Positions 7,784-15,857 of a stretch of DNA of 64,000 bases are shown here, one piece after another. The translations under genes and the position numbers were made by a program. The DNA is from Amycolatopsis regifaucium (GTDB lineage Bacteria > Actinomycetota > Actinomycetes > Mycobacteriales > Pseudonocardiaceae), in contig NZ_LQCI01000052.1 of NCBI RefSeq assembly GCF_001613935.1, positions 305,596 to 369,595 on the forward strand, given 5' to 3'. Under the pieces are notes generated by a model. That model saw only the letters and a program-made list of their open reading frames with translations. It was not told where the DNA came from and did not search any database. Position 1 is the first letter of the stretch, and every line of letters begins with the position of its first letter.

Positions 7784-9097
7784 TCAGCGGGTGGCGACGA
7801 TGGGCGCGGTGTCCGACGTCGGCTGCGGCGGCACCGACGGGGCCTCGCCGCGATGGGCGAGGATGTCCTGCAGGATGTCGTTGGCGCGCGGGGCGAGCAC
7901 GCTCAGCAGCGAGTCCGCGATCCCGTGCGTCGCCTCGTTGACCCCCTGGAGGTAGACGGCGGCGGTGGCGGGCTGGTCGATCTCCAGCCGGTAGTCGCGG
8001 GTCACCTTGATCTCCGAGAGACCGATCGATTTCGCGATCTCCTGGACCATCCTCGGCATCTCCGGCGAGAAGCCGGTGCCGAGCAGCACGAGATCCGTGC
8101 GCAGTTCCTGCGTCTCGCCGGTACGCCGGTCGGTCAGTTCCAGCACGACCTCGTCACCCTCGTCACGGGCGTCGGTGATGTCGCTCATCGTGATCATCCG
8201 CAGCCGCGAACGCCCGGAAAGCCGGTCGAGGTACATCGAGCGGTAGAGCGCGTCCATCGTGCCCGGCGCCAGCCCGGAGTAGTTCGTGTGGTGCATCTCG
8301 GCGAGCATCTGCTCGCGTGCCGCGGGCAGCGCGTCGAAGAACTTGTCGACCTGGGACGGGAAGAACAGCTCGTTGTTGAACTTGCTGCTCTCGTAGTAGT
8401 TCAGGCCGATCGACCGCATCACCATCGTGGGCTTGCATTCGGGCAGGTCGTTCTGCACCGCGCCGAACAGTTCCGCCGCGCTCTGGCCGGCGCCGATCAC
8501 CGCGACGCGGTAGGGCAGGTCCTTGCGCAGCTTGGCGATCCGCGGCAGGTACTGGGTGCTGTGGATGACGCGGTCCTGGTTCACCGTCCGGAGCTGGTCC
8601 GGGATCCGCGCGTCGCGGCCTGCCCCGACCACCAGGTACCGGCTGCGGATGACCTCGCCGTCGGCGATCCGGGTCTCCCAGCCGGTGAGCGTGCCGTCCG
8701 TCCACACGGGAGTGATCTCGCGGCATTCCCGGCCGCGCTGAAGATCGACCATCGACAGCGAGTCGGCAGTCCACTTCAGATAGTCGGCCAGCTCGACCCG
8801 GTACGGGACGAAGCTGCCCATGTTCACGAACTCGTTGAGCCGGTTGGTGTCGTGCAGATAGTTGAGGAACGAGAACCGGCTGCGCGGATTGCGCAGGGTC
8901 ACCAGGTCCTTGAGGAACGAGACCTGCGACAACGCCTCCGGCAGGAGCATGCCCCGCTGCCAGGAGACCTCCTCGTCGCGTTCGATCAGGACCGAATCGC
9001 GGGCCAGGCCGGGCGCGAGCTCCTCCAGTGCCACTGCGAGTGCCAGGTTGGACGGTCCTGCTCCGACTGCGAGAAGCTCGACATCACGGTTCGCCAT
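7784..9097 (-). CDS. L-lysine/L-ornithine N-monooxygenase family hydroxylase
   Basis: A 437-aa FAD/NADPH N-hydroxylating monooxygenase related to IucD, SidA and KtzI. FAD-binding GAGPSNLA lies at 12-19, the NADPH-binding VIGAGQSAAELF near 207-218, and the family's substrate-pocket pattern NNELFFPSQVDKFF near 250-263. The C-terminal LLGTGF (ATGYxx-like) is present. I chose ATG 9097 because GGCGGAG sits 6 nt upstream; an earlier GTG at 9163 would overlap the previous gene but lacks a good Shine-Dalgarno. With the cupin and MetRS-like genes next to it, the most likely substrate is lysine, giving N6-hydroxylysine for hydrazine formation; ornithine is the alternative. Confidence 0.88.
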   Translation of the reverse strand: MANRDVELLAVGAGPSNLALAVALEELAPGLARDSVLIERDEEVSWQRGMLLPEALSQVSFLKDLVTLRNPRSRFSFLNYLHDTNRLNEFVNMGSFVPYRVELADYLKWTADSLSMVDLQRGRECREITPVWTDGTLTGWETRIADGEVIRSRYLVVGAGRDARIPDQLRTVNQDRVIHSTQYLPRIAKLRKDLPYRVAVIGAGQSAAELFGAVQNDLPECKPTMVMRSIGLNYYESSKFNNELFFPSQVDKFFDALPAAREQMLAEMHHTNYSGLAPGTMDALYRSMYLDRLSGRSRLRMITMSDITDARDEGDEVVLELTDRRTGETQELRTDLVLLGTGFSPEMPRMVQEIAKSIGLSEIKVTRDYRLEIDQPATAAVYLQGVNEATHGIADSLLSVLAPRANDILQDILAHRGEAPSVPPQPTSDTAPIVATR

Positions 9098-9155
9098 TGT
9101 TTGCTCCGCCATCGTTGAGAGTGCTTGGAAGGTGTTCTGCGGTGCGGTCACGCGG

Positions 9156-10412
9156 TCAGCCACCGGTGGCCACGGAGGGCAGCAGGGGGTACGCGGTCAG
9201 CCGGACCTGGGCCATGGCTTTGTCCAGCACCACCTCGCAATCGTCGGGATCTCGACCGGCACAGATCACATACGCGTGGCGCGAAATGAACTCCGCCGGC
9301 GGCAGCCGCATCCGCGCGCCCGGTTCGACGAGCCCGCCGGAGGCGAGAATCCCGTTTCCCAGCAAGGGTTCCGGCACCGAAACCGATTCGACGACGCAGT
9401 CCTGCTTGGGGTAGCCGAACCGCACGCCGACCCACCGGTCCTCGGCCTCGTGCGGGATATGGGGCCGCATGCCGAGCGCGACGTCGACCGCGGCGGCGCC
9501 CGGGTCGATCCCGGTCGCGAACCGGGCCAGCAACGGGATCAGGTCCCCGCCGAGCCTGCCGTTGATCTCCACGATCACCGGCCCGCGTTCGGTGAGCTTG
9601 AGTTCGGTGTGGGTGACGCCGTACCGGAAATCGATCGCGCCGTGCGCTCGGGCCAGCGTCGAACGGAGTACGGGGTCGGCGAGCAGTTCGTCGGAGGAGC
9701 TGACCAGGTGGCCGAGTTCCTCGAAGTACGGATGCATGCCGACCGTCTTGTGCGCCAGGAACATCGGCGTGTACTCGCCGTCGACGACGGCGCCGTCCAC
9801 GCTGATCTCCGGGCCGGTCAGATACTCCTCGACCAGCGCCCCGCCCTGGTAGGCGGGAGAGCCACCGAAGCTGGCCTCCTCCGCGGTGCGGAACGCCTTC
9901 CGCACCGCCTCGCCGTCTTCCGCGAGGCTGACGCCGATGCTGGCCCCTCCCCCGCGCGGCTTGACGACGACCGGATAGCCGATCCGCTCAGCCACGCGGA
10001 CCGCCTGCTCTTCGTCGTGCACGAAACCGAAGTCCGGCTGCGCGACCCCGGCCGCGGTGAGCGTCCGGCGGCTGAGCCATTTGTCGCGGCAGCCCTCGAT
10101 CGCGGAGATCCCCGCGCCCGGCACGCCGAGTTCGTCCGCGACGTGCGCCGCGGTCACGATCAACGCCTCGTCCCACGAAACCACGCCGAATACCGGCGTG
10201 GTCGCGTTCAGCGCGCGGGCCGCGGCCAGTACGGCGTCACGGTCCTGCAGGTCCAGCACCGTGGCGCCGGTGATGTAGCGGTCCTGCCAGGTCGGTTCGT
10301 CCCCGTTGAACAGCCACAAGGGATGCCGGTGACCGGCCGACGCCAACAGGTACTCCCGGTACGGCCGCATCCCGCAGCCGATGACCAGGACAACACCCTC
10401 CGCTGAGCTCAT
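9156..10412 (-). CDS. ATP-grasp ligase, first gene of the operon
   Basis: A 418-aa ATP-grasp protein of the carbamoyl-phosphate-synthase-like/amino-acid ligase type. Motifs are YPVVVKPRGGGASIGV (about 143-158), the strand ALVEEYLTGPEISVDG and the metal-binding VIVEINGRLGGD. The pre-grasp domain begins MSSAEGVVLVIGCG. The start at 10412 has GGAGAGGG just upstream. It is the first gene of the operon and is followed 58 bp later by the N-hydroxylase. It is clearly distinct from the second ATP-grasp gene at 1430-2710, so the pathway probably forms two amide-type bonds or activates two carboxylates. Confidence 0.85.
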   Translation of the reverse strand: MSSAEGVVLVIGCGMRPYREYLLASAGHRHPLWLFNGDEPTWQDRYITGATVLDLQDRDAVLAAARALNATTPVFGVVSWDEALIVTAAHVADELGVPGAGISAIEGCRDKWLSRRTLTAAGVAQPDFGFVHDEEQAVRVAERIGYPVVVKPRGGGASIGVSLAEDGEAVRKAFRTAEEASFGGSPAYQGGALVEEYLTGPEISVDGAVVDGEYTPMFLAHKTVGMHPYFEELGHLVSSSDELLADPVLRSTLARAHGAIDFRYGVTHTELKLTERGPVIVEINGRLGGDLIPLLARFATGIDPGAAAVDVALGMRPHIPHEAEDRWVGVRFGYPKQDCVVESVSVPEPLLGNGILASGGLVEPGARMRLPPAEFISRHAYVICAGRDPDDCEVVLDKAMAQVRLTAYPLLPSVATGG

Positions 10413-10481
10413 TCCCTCTCCCCACCAGCCCGTCGCTTCGTCGCGGGCTACTACATCCCGGGGATTGGTTGACCGGAACCC

Positions 10482-10503
10482 TTGATTCGGGCAGAACAAT
10501 CAA
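10482..10503. promoter_or_regulatory. Inverted repeat upstream of the cluster operon
   Basis: The hexamers TTGATT and AATCAA face each other over a 10-bp spacer, 70-91 bp upstream of the first cluster gene. A second short dyad (GGTT...AACC) lies at 10467-10480. This is the only intergenic stretch long enough to carry the operon promoter, so an operator here is plausible. I do not recognise the regulator. Confidence 0.35.
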
Positions 10504-10594
10504 CGGGATGCGTGGTGGAGCACGTCTCGTGAGTGGCAGGGATGGTCAGAACCGTCAGCACCGCTCCCGACTTACCTGCTGTTCGGGACCGGGC

Positions 10595-10963
10595 CTAGTT
10601 GCGGTTCCCGTAGGACTGCTCGCACGGGTATCCGTCACGGTCGGCGTCCCAGCTCAGCGGACGGCCCGCGGCCACCCAGGCGTTGAACGCGTACTCGAAC
10701 GAGTACCCCTCGGAGAGAAGCCGCTGACACGAAGTGAGCCGCTGGACCGCGGGCGTCCGGGTGACCGTCATCGGCGGCTCCACGACGACCACGGAAGTGG
10801 GCGGCGGCGGTGCGACGACCACGGCGGTGGTCGTCGACGGCGGCGCGAGTTCGCGCACCACGGTGACCGGGGTACCGACGGTGGGCGTCCCGCAACCGCC
10901 CAGTCCCCCGGCGGATACGGCGGCACCTGCCGAAACCAGCAGCGCCGCGATCTTCCTGTTCAT
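10595..10963 (-). CDS. Lipoprotein with excalibur calcium-binding motif
   Basis: A 122-aa predicted lipoprotein. The signal peptide ends in GGLGGC, with the lipobox cysteine at residue 24. It is followed by a Pro/Val/Thr-rich linker and, near the C-terminus, the excalibur loop DADRDGYPCE (DxDxDGxxCE). Excalibur domains are extracellular calcium-binding modules often joined to nucleases or surface proteins; here it stands alone. It is monocistronic, with a hairpin (10980-11018) and a palindrome (11023-11034) before its start. Confidence 0.8.
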   Translation of the reverse strand: MNRKIAALLVSAGAAVSAGGLGGCGTPTVGTPVTVVRELAPPSTTTAVVVAPPPPTSVVVVEPPMTVTRTPAVQRLTSCQRLLSEGYSFEYAFNAWVAAGRPLSWDADRDGYPCEQSYGNRN

Positions 10964-10979
10964 CTACTTGCCTCCCGAT

Positions 10980-11018
10980 GGAACCGCCGGATGCTCTCCA
11001 GAGGAGGTCGGCGGTTCC
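10980..11018. repeat. Inverted repeat in the leader of the excalibur lipoprotein gene
   Basis: Perfect 10-bp arms (10980-10989 and 11009-11018) enclose 19 bp, 17 bp upstream of the gene start. It could be an RNA hairpin in the leader or an operator. Confidence 0.4.
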
Positions 11019-11022
11019 ACCG

Positions 11023-11034
11023 GTGTCATGACAC
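11023..11034. promoter_or_regulatory. Perfect 12-bp palindrome GTGTCATGACAC
   Basis: This symmetric site lies about 60 bp upstream of the excalibur lipoprotein start, in the position expected for a dimeric repressor operator. No cognate regulator is evident nearby. Confidence 0.3.
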
Positions 11035-11107
11035 GAATCGCGTGATCGAGGCCGTAAGTCCCCGGAGGCCGGGAGTTATGGCAGGGCAGGGACCGGGCCG
11101 GAAAGCC

Positions 11108-11515
11108 CTAGGACTGGACGACGTTCACCATCCACGAGATGCCGAACTTGTCGGTGCAGGCGCCGAATTCGTCGCCCCACATCTGCTTTTCGAACGGGAC
11201 CGAAACCGTGCCTTCGGCGGACAGTTTCTCCCAGTATCCGCGCAATTCCGCACCGTCGTCACCACTGAGGCTGACCGACACATTGGTGCCCGGGTTGTGC
11301 TCCATTCCCGGCGGCGTGTCCGAGGCCATGATCGTGTACCCGCTCGGCGATTCGAGCTGGGCGTGCATGATCTGGTCCGCCACGGGCGAGTCCGCCATCC
11401 CGTATTCGCCGAACGTGTTCAGCGTCAGTTCCCCGCCGACCACCGACTTGTAGAACTCCATGGCCTGGCGGGCGTCACCGGCGAAACTGATATAAGGGTT
11501 GAGACGAGAAGCCAT
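11108..11515 (-). CDS. VOC-family protein (PhnB-like glyoxalase fold)
   Basis: A 135-aa protein of the PhnB/3-demethylubiquinone-methyltransferase-like branch of the vicinal-oxygen-chelate fold. It shows the N-terminal NPYISFAGDARQAMEFYKSV, the central MHAQLE strand and the terminal DKFGISWMVNVV typical of this group. These small proteins often bind metals or small hydrophobic ligands; the substrate is unknown. It stands alone between two intergenic gaps. Confidence 0.85.
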   Translation of the reverse strand: MASRLNPYISFAGDARQAMEFYKSVVGGELTLNTFGEYGMADSPVADQIMHAQLESPSGYTIMASDTPPGMEHNPGTNVSVSLSGDDGAELRGYWEKLSAEGTVSVPFEKQMWGDEFGACTDKFGISWMVNVVQS

Positions 11516-11757
11516 CGAACGCTCCTTCGGATCGGTTCACCGAGCATCCTGGCAGACCCCGCGGAACGCGACAATGACGGAACTACGGCCGGGTGAATCC
11601 GGCAGGGGGCCGAAAATTCAACGCGGTTCACCGAACGCGGTGAGCGAATTCCCGAATGCGCCTTTTCCGGCGAGCGTCGTTGTGACGGCCCGCCCGCAGA
11701 CGTCTACCCGGGAGCACGAGAAGGACGCATCTTGGATCGCTGGACGATAGCTACCGA

Positions 11758-11786
11758 TTGACTTTCGATAGATAACGCGCGAAGAT
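11758..11786 (+). promoter_or_regulatory. Promoter for a leaderless DUF2975-HTH transcript
   Basis: TTGACT (11758-11763) and GAAGAT (11781-11786) are spaced by 17 bp. The -10-like hexamer ends 6 bp before the ATG at 11793, and no Shine-Dalgarno precedes that ATG, which fits a leaderless mRNA. Two CGATAG words at 11745-11750 and 11766-11771 flank the -35 element and could be binding sites for the HTH protein encoded downstream. Confidence 0.45.
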
Positions 11787-11792
11787 CGATGC

Positions 11793-12272
11793 ATGCTCAC
11801 AGCGCAACGGGCGGTCGCGCCCCTCAGAGTGTTCCTCGTGCTCCTGTTCGGGATCCTGGTGCTCTTCCAGGTCATGTCCCTGCCCGGGCAGTTCGCGCAC
11901 ATGGCCCGCCAGAACCCCGACCTGGCCTACCTGCGCTGGCCCGCGACGGCCGTTTCCGTCTTCTGGGTGCTGTGCGTCCAGGTCGTGGTCGTGGCCACCT
12001 GGCAACTGCTCACCCTGGTCAAGAAGGACCGGATCTTCACCGAAGCGTCGTTGAGGTGGGTGGACGCGATCGTCTGGGCGATTCTCGCCGGTTGGCTCGT
12101 GCTCGCGGGCGTGTTCCTCTACGTGGGCTTCAACGCCAAGGACCCGGGCCTGCCACTCCTGTTGTTCCTGGCGTTGATCGGCGTCGCCGTACTGGGCCTC
12201 CTCATGGTGGTGATGCGCACGCTGCTGCGCCAGGCCACCACGCTGCGGTCCGATCTGGAACAGGTGATCTGA
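11793..12272 (+). CDS. DUF2975 four-helix membrane protein
   Basis: A 159-aa integral membrane protein with four hydrophobic segments (about 10-30, 50-72, 88-112, 118-138) and the conserved motif LVKKDRIFTEASLRWVD that marks DUF2975. Such proteins are nearly always paired with a tiny Cro-like HTH protein, as here; the pair is thought to form a membrane-linked regulatory switch, but the function is unknown. The stop shares one base with the start of the HTH gene (TGATG). Confidence 0.85.
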   Translation: MLTAQRAVAPLRVFLVLLFGILVLFQVMSLPGQFAHMARQNPDLAYLRWPATAVSVFWVLCVQVVVVATWQLLTLVKKDRIFTEASLRWVDAIVWAILAGWLVLAGVFLYVGFNAKDPGLPLLLFLALIGVAVLGLLMVVMRTLLRQATTLRSDLEQVI

Positions 12273-12484
12273 TGCCGATCGTCGTCCGCATCGACGTCGA
12301 ACTGGCCAAACGCAAGATGAGTGTCGGCGAATTCGCCGAACTCGTCGGCCTCACCCCGGCGAACGTGGCCGTGCTGAAGAACGGCCGCGCCAAGGCGGTG
12401 CGGTTCAGCACCCTGGAAGCCATGTGCCGAGTACTCCAATGCCAGCCCGGCGACCTGCTGGAATGGGTCGACGACGAAGCCTGA
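12272..12484 (+). CDS. Small Cro/C1-type HTH regulator (YozG-like)
   Basis: A 70-aa single helix-turn-helix domain: KRKMSVGEFAELVGLTPAN covers the first two helices, and LQCQPGDLLEW is the standard C-terminal signature of YozG-like regulators. It is translationally coupled to the DUF2975 gene. It probably regulates its own promoter; CGATAG repeats there are candidate sites. Confidence 0.85.
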   Translation: MPIVVRIDVELAKRKMSVGEFAELVGLTPANVAVLKNGRAKAVRFSTLEAMCRVLQCQPGDLLEWVDDEA

Positions 12485-12490
12485 TCGGGC

Positions 12491-13804
12491 TCAGCCGGAG
12501 ACCAGCTCGAACTTCAGGTGGAAGTTGTCGAGCGTCGCGGGCAACGGCCGCTCCGGACCGAGGACGGCACCCGAAACCAGCTCGAAACGACGGTCGCGGA
12601 TCAGGTGGGCGAGCATCGTGCTCGCGCAGAACAGCACCAGATCGCGGCCGGGGCAGATGGCGGGGCCGGCGCTGAAGGGCACCAGCGCCGGATTGGCCGC
12701 CGCGCTGCCGTCCAGCCAGATTTCGGGTTCGAACCGGTCGGCATAGGGCATCGACTCCGGATCGCGGTGGAAGAACGGGGTGAAGATCAGGATCGTCGTC
12801 CCCGCCGGCCCCCACGCGGTATCGGCGGTGCTCTCGCGCAGCAACGCCGGCGTGGTCGGCCACAGCCGGACCGATTCGAGAGCGCAGGCACGCAGGTAGG
12901 CGAATTGATTCGGCTGGGCCAGATCGGCGTCACCGAGTTCCTCGTCGGCCCGTTCGCGGGCGGCGGGATGGGTGGCGAGCAGCGCGAGGGCGCGGAAAGT
13001 GACGATTCCGGCCGCGTCGAACGCGAAAAGCCAATGGGCGACCTGGTCGGCGACGACCTCGGGTTTCCGTTCCTCGGTGGCGGAGGCGATGACCTCGGCG
13101 AGGCTGCCGGGTTCGACCCGCTCCAGGTGCTCGATCAGCCGCTTGCGGAACCGCTCGTGCAGTTCCTCGCGGCGGGGATGCGCGTAGGCCCAATTCGCGT
13201 CTTTACGCAGCCGGGCGAGCATGTCGGTGAGTTCGTCGTCGCCCGCGGCGGACTCGCCGAGGGTGACCTGCCGGACGATCCGCCACCAGGCGAGGTTGAA
13301 GGTGTCCCAGTCCAGGGTCCCCTTGTCCCACAAGGACGCCGCTTCCTTGGCGATCACCGTCGCGAAGGGGGCGGCGAGGTCGTGGAGCGGACGGCCCGGT
13401 TCGAGGACCTCCTCGTTGAACCGACGGCGCGGCGGCCGGTCGGTCGCGTCCGAGATCAGCACGCCGTGCGGCTGGAAGTGGCCCAGCGCGGCCCTCTTCT
13501 CCTTCGTCGACGGGCTGAACGGCACCGGCGCGGCGGCGAGCACCTCGGCGACGTCCTCCGCGGAAAGCGCCAGATCGACCGAACGCCCTGGCACCCGCAG
13601 CCGCAACGGCCCCGGCCCGTATCGGGCCCTGAGCCGACCCAGCAAGCGCACTGCCGGGCGGTCCACCTGCAGTTTCTGCGCAGCGGCCAAGCCGAGCGGC
13701 CGCCGCTTGATCACCCCGCCCGCGAGCGTGGGCAGCACGACCTGCACGGCGACGCGGAGCGTGTCCTGAATGGAGGCGGTGGCCGGTTCGGTGTTGGTGA
13801 CCAT
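12491..13804 (-). CDS. Cytochrome P450
   Basis: A 437-aa P450. The heme-binding loop FSAGPAICPGRDLV (FxxGxxxCxG) puts the axial cysteine near residue 387, the K-helix ExxR is ALESVR (about 302-307), and the I-helix region is FAFDAAGIVTFRAL. The I-helix acid/alcohol pair is not the usual AGxET, reading DAAGIVT, which may affect oxygen activation. No ferredoxin gene is adjacent. The role is unknown; it is convergent with the preceding HTH gene. Confidence 0.88.
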   Translation of the reverse strand: MVTNTEPATASIQDTLRVAVQVVLPTLAGGVIKRRPLGLAAAQKLQVDRPAVRLLGRLRARYGPGPLRLRVPGRSVDLALSAEDVAEVLAAAPVPFSPSTKEKRAALGHFQPHGVLISDATDRPPRRRFNEEVLEPGRPLHDLAAPFATVIAKEAASLWDKGTLDWDTFNLAWWRIVRQVTLGESAAGDDELTDMLARLRKDANWAYAHPRREELHERFRKRLIEHLERVEPGSLAEVIASATEERKPEVVADQVAHWLFAFDAAGIVTFRALALLATHPAARERADEELGDADLAQPNQFAYLRACALESVRLWPTTPALLRESTADTAWGPAGTTILIFTPFFHRDPESMPYADRFEPEIWLDGSAAANPALVPFSAGPAICPGRDLVLFCASTMLAHLIRDRRFELVSGAVLGPERPLPATLDNFHLKFELVSG

Positions 13805-13875
13805 GACTCCCGGCTACCCATCGCGATGGGCGCGAAACCGGTTTGACCGGGTGGTGGGCCGGGAAATCGCTCGAA

Positions 13876-14493
13876 ATGGCGACCAAGGCACCCGGGGCGG
13901 ATCCGCCCGAAACCACTGACCTGGACCGGCTCCGTGAGGCGGCGTCCTCCTGTCACGGATGTGATCTCTACCGCGACGCGACCCAGACCGTCTTCGGCGA
14001 GGGGCCCCGCAAGGCGGAGATCATGGTGGTCGGAGAACAGCCCGGCGACCAGGAAGACCGGGCGGGTGCGCCGTTCGTCGGACCGGCCGGACGGCTCCTC
14101 GACCGGGCCCTCGACGAAGCGGGTTTCGATCGCCGGAAGATCTACGTCACCAACGCGGTCAAACACTTCAAGTTCAAACGCGACGAACGCGGCAAGCGGC
14201 GCATCCACAAGACGCCGTCGAAGACCGAGATCGTCGCGTGCCGTCCGTGGCTGCACGCGGAACTGGCGGCGATCCGTCCGGAGCTCTTGATCTTCCTCGG
14301 CGCGACAGCGGCGAAGGGGCTGCTGGGCGACGACTTCCGCATCACCAAAAGCCGTGGCGAGCGGATCGAGCTCCCCGAATTCGACCTCACCGCCGTCGCC
14401 ACGGTCCACCCGTCCGCGGTGCTGCGCGCGCCGGACCGCGACGAGGCCTATCAGGCCTTCGTCGCGGACCTCGTGGCGGCGCGCGGCCGTTGA
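13876..14493 (+). CDS. udgX: UdgX-type uracil-DNA glycosylase
   Basis: A 205-aa family 4-like uracil-DNA glycosylase. It has the Fe-S cysteines in CHGCDLY, motif 1 GEQPGDQED, and the defining R-loop KRRIHKTPSK. The R-loop histidine in UdgX (His109 in Mycobacterium smegmatis) forms a covalent bond with the abasic sugar after uracil removal from single-stranded DNA. Motif 2 is VHPSAVLRA. The start at 13876 (MATKAPG) matches the usual length; an in-frame GTG/ATG region begins at 13843. It is divergent from the P450 gene. Confidence 0.9.
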   Translation: MATKAPGADPPETTDLDRLREAASSCHGCDLYRDATQTVFGEGPRKAEIMVVGEQPGDQEDRAGAPFVGPAGRLLDRALDEAGFDRRKIYVTNAVKHFKFKRDERGKRRIHKTPSKTEIVACRPWLHAELAAIRPELLIFLGATAAKGLLGDDFRITKSRGERIELPEFDLTAVATVHPSAVLRAPDRDEAYQAFVADLVAARGR

Positions 14494-14505
14494 TTCACCG
14501 CTGGA

Positions 14506-14700
14506 TCAGGCCACTTCGGAGCTGCGACCGCTGCTCGCGTGCAGGCCGAGCATGTCCAGCAGCCTCGCGCAGTCATCGGCGCTCGTCGCCCGTGAAGCGA
14601 CGGCGAGCGCCGCCTTGCGGCGCACCGCCTGGTACTCCGGGGAGTCTTGGCCCTCCGGGAGCAGGTCAGGTACCGAGTGAAGTCCGAGTTCGTTGCTCAT
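14506..14700 (-). CDS. Small protein with DCxxLLxMLGL motif (paralogue 1)
   Basis: A 64-aa acidic-to-neutral protein of unknown function. The C-terminal part SADDCARLLDMLGLHA aligns with DATDCRMLLEMLGLRA of the gene at 45062-45262, and both have a preceding Ala-rich helix. AAGGGGG precedes tandem ATGs; I chose the second (14700) for better spacing. There are no membrane segments. The two copies suggest a lineage-specific family. Confidence 0.7.
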   Translation of the reverse strand: MSNELGLHSVPDLLPEGQDSPEYQAVRRKAALAVASRATSADDCARLLDMLGLHASSGRSSEVA

Positions 14701-14782
14701 CATTCCCCCTTCAGGTGAAGGCCGACGTAGGGCCAAGTACCCACGACAGCCGGCTTAAACACAGGTGACTCCGTTCGGATGA

Positions 14783-15745
14783 TCAGCCGCGCAACGCCGG
14801 AAGCAGCTTGTCCTCGGCGAACCGGAGGAAACCTTCCTGCTGATCGCCGCCGATCTGGATGAGGGCGAGGTCGGTGAAGCCCGCCGCCTCGTACTCGGCG
14901 GCCTGCTTCACGATCTGGTCGACGTCCGGTCCGCACGGGATGGCCGCGGCGACGTCCTCCGGTTTGACGAACTGCGTGGCCCCGGCGAACCCCGACGGCC
15001 CCGGCAGCTCGGCGTTGACCTTCCAGCCGCCCGCGAACCAGCGGAACTGCTCGTGCGCGCGCCGGACGGCGGCGTCGCGGTCCTCACCCCAGGACACCGG
15101 CATCTGGGCGATCTTCCGGCTCGGCGGGCCGAGTTTGGCGGCGTCCCACTCGCGGCTCAGCGATTCGTCCGGCTCGACCGCGATCATCGCGTCGGCGACC
15201 GGGGCGAACCTGGTCACCGACTGTGACCCGGACACCGCCACCGCGATCGGGACGCGCTGCTCCGGGAGGTCCCAGAGCTTCGCCGAATCCACCCGGAAGT
15301 GCTCACCCGCGTAGTTGAAGTACCCGCCGTCGAACAGCCCGCCGATGATCTGGAGTGCTTCGGCGAGCATCTCGTGGCGAACGTTCGCCGGTGGCCAGCC
15401 CTGGCCGATGACGTGCTCGTTGAGGTTCTCCCCCGCGCCGAGGCCGAGGGTGAACCGGCCGTCCGAGAGCGCCTGGATGGTCGCCGCCTTCTGCGCGACC
15501 ACCGCCGGGTGGTACCGCATGGTCGGGCACGTCACAAAGGTCATCAATTCGACCCGTTCGGTGCTCTGGGTCACCGCTCCCAGTACGCTCCACGCGTACG
15601 GCGAATGGCCCTGTTCATCCAGCCAAGGTGAGTAATGGTCGCTCATCACCTCGAAGTCGAATCCCGCCTCCTCCGCCCCGGCGGCGTACTTCACCAGGTC
15701 CTTCGGTCCGGCCTGTTCGGTCATGAGCGTGTAGCCGATACGCAT
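14783..15745 (-). CDS. F420-dependent LLM-class oxidoreductase
   Basis: A 320-aa luciferase-like (beta/alpha)8 protein close to the TIGR03557 F420 group and to Fgd: MRIGYTLMTEQ, SDHYSPWLDEQGHSPYAW and LGAGENLNEHV are visible. It probably transfers hydride between F420 and an unknown substrate. Three further LLM genes lie in this window. It is monocistronic, divergent from the stress block. Confidence 0.85.
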   Translation of the reverse strand: MRIGYTLMTEQAGPKDLVKYAAGAEEAGFDFEVMSDHYSPWLDEQGHSPYAWSVLGAVTQSTERVELMTFVTCPTMRYHPAVVAQKAATIQALSDGRFTLGLGAGENLNEHVIGQGWPPANVRHEMLAEALQIIGGLFDGGYFNYAGEHFRVDSAKLWDLPEQRVPIAVAVSGSQSVTRFAPVADAMIAVEPDESLSREWDAAKLGPPSRKIAQMPVSWGEDRDAAVRRAHEQFRWFAGGWKVNAELPGPSGFAGATQFVKPEDVAAAIPCGPDVDQIVKQAAEYEAAGFTDLALIQIGGDQQEGFLRFAEDKLLPALRG

Positions 15746-15803
15746 CGAAGCCTCCCTTCGCGTCTGATCACCGCGTACCCACCCGTTGTCGAGGTCAACC
15801 GAA

Positions 15804-15831
15804 GGTTTATCCGGCGAATCGATCGGGGTAC
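15804..15831 (+). promoter_or_regulatory. Sigma-F/B-like promoter before 15858
   Basis: GGTTT (15804-15808) and GGGTAC (15826-15831) match the actinobacterial sigma-B/F pattern (GNTT, about 15-17 bp, GGGTAY), 27 bp upstream of the Rho-N-like stress gene. The spacer is 17 bp, slightly long. Confidence 0.5.
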
Positions 15832-15857
15832 CTGCCCGGGTGAGAGAGGAGTCACGG

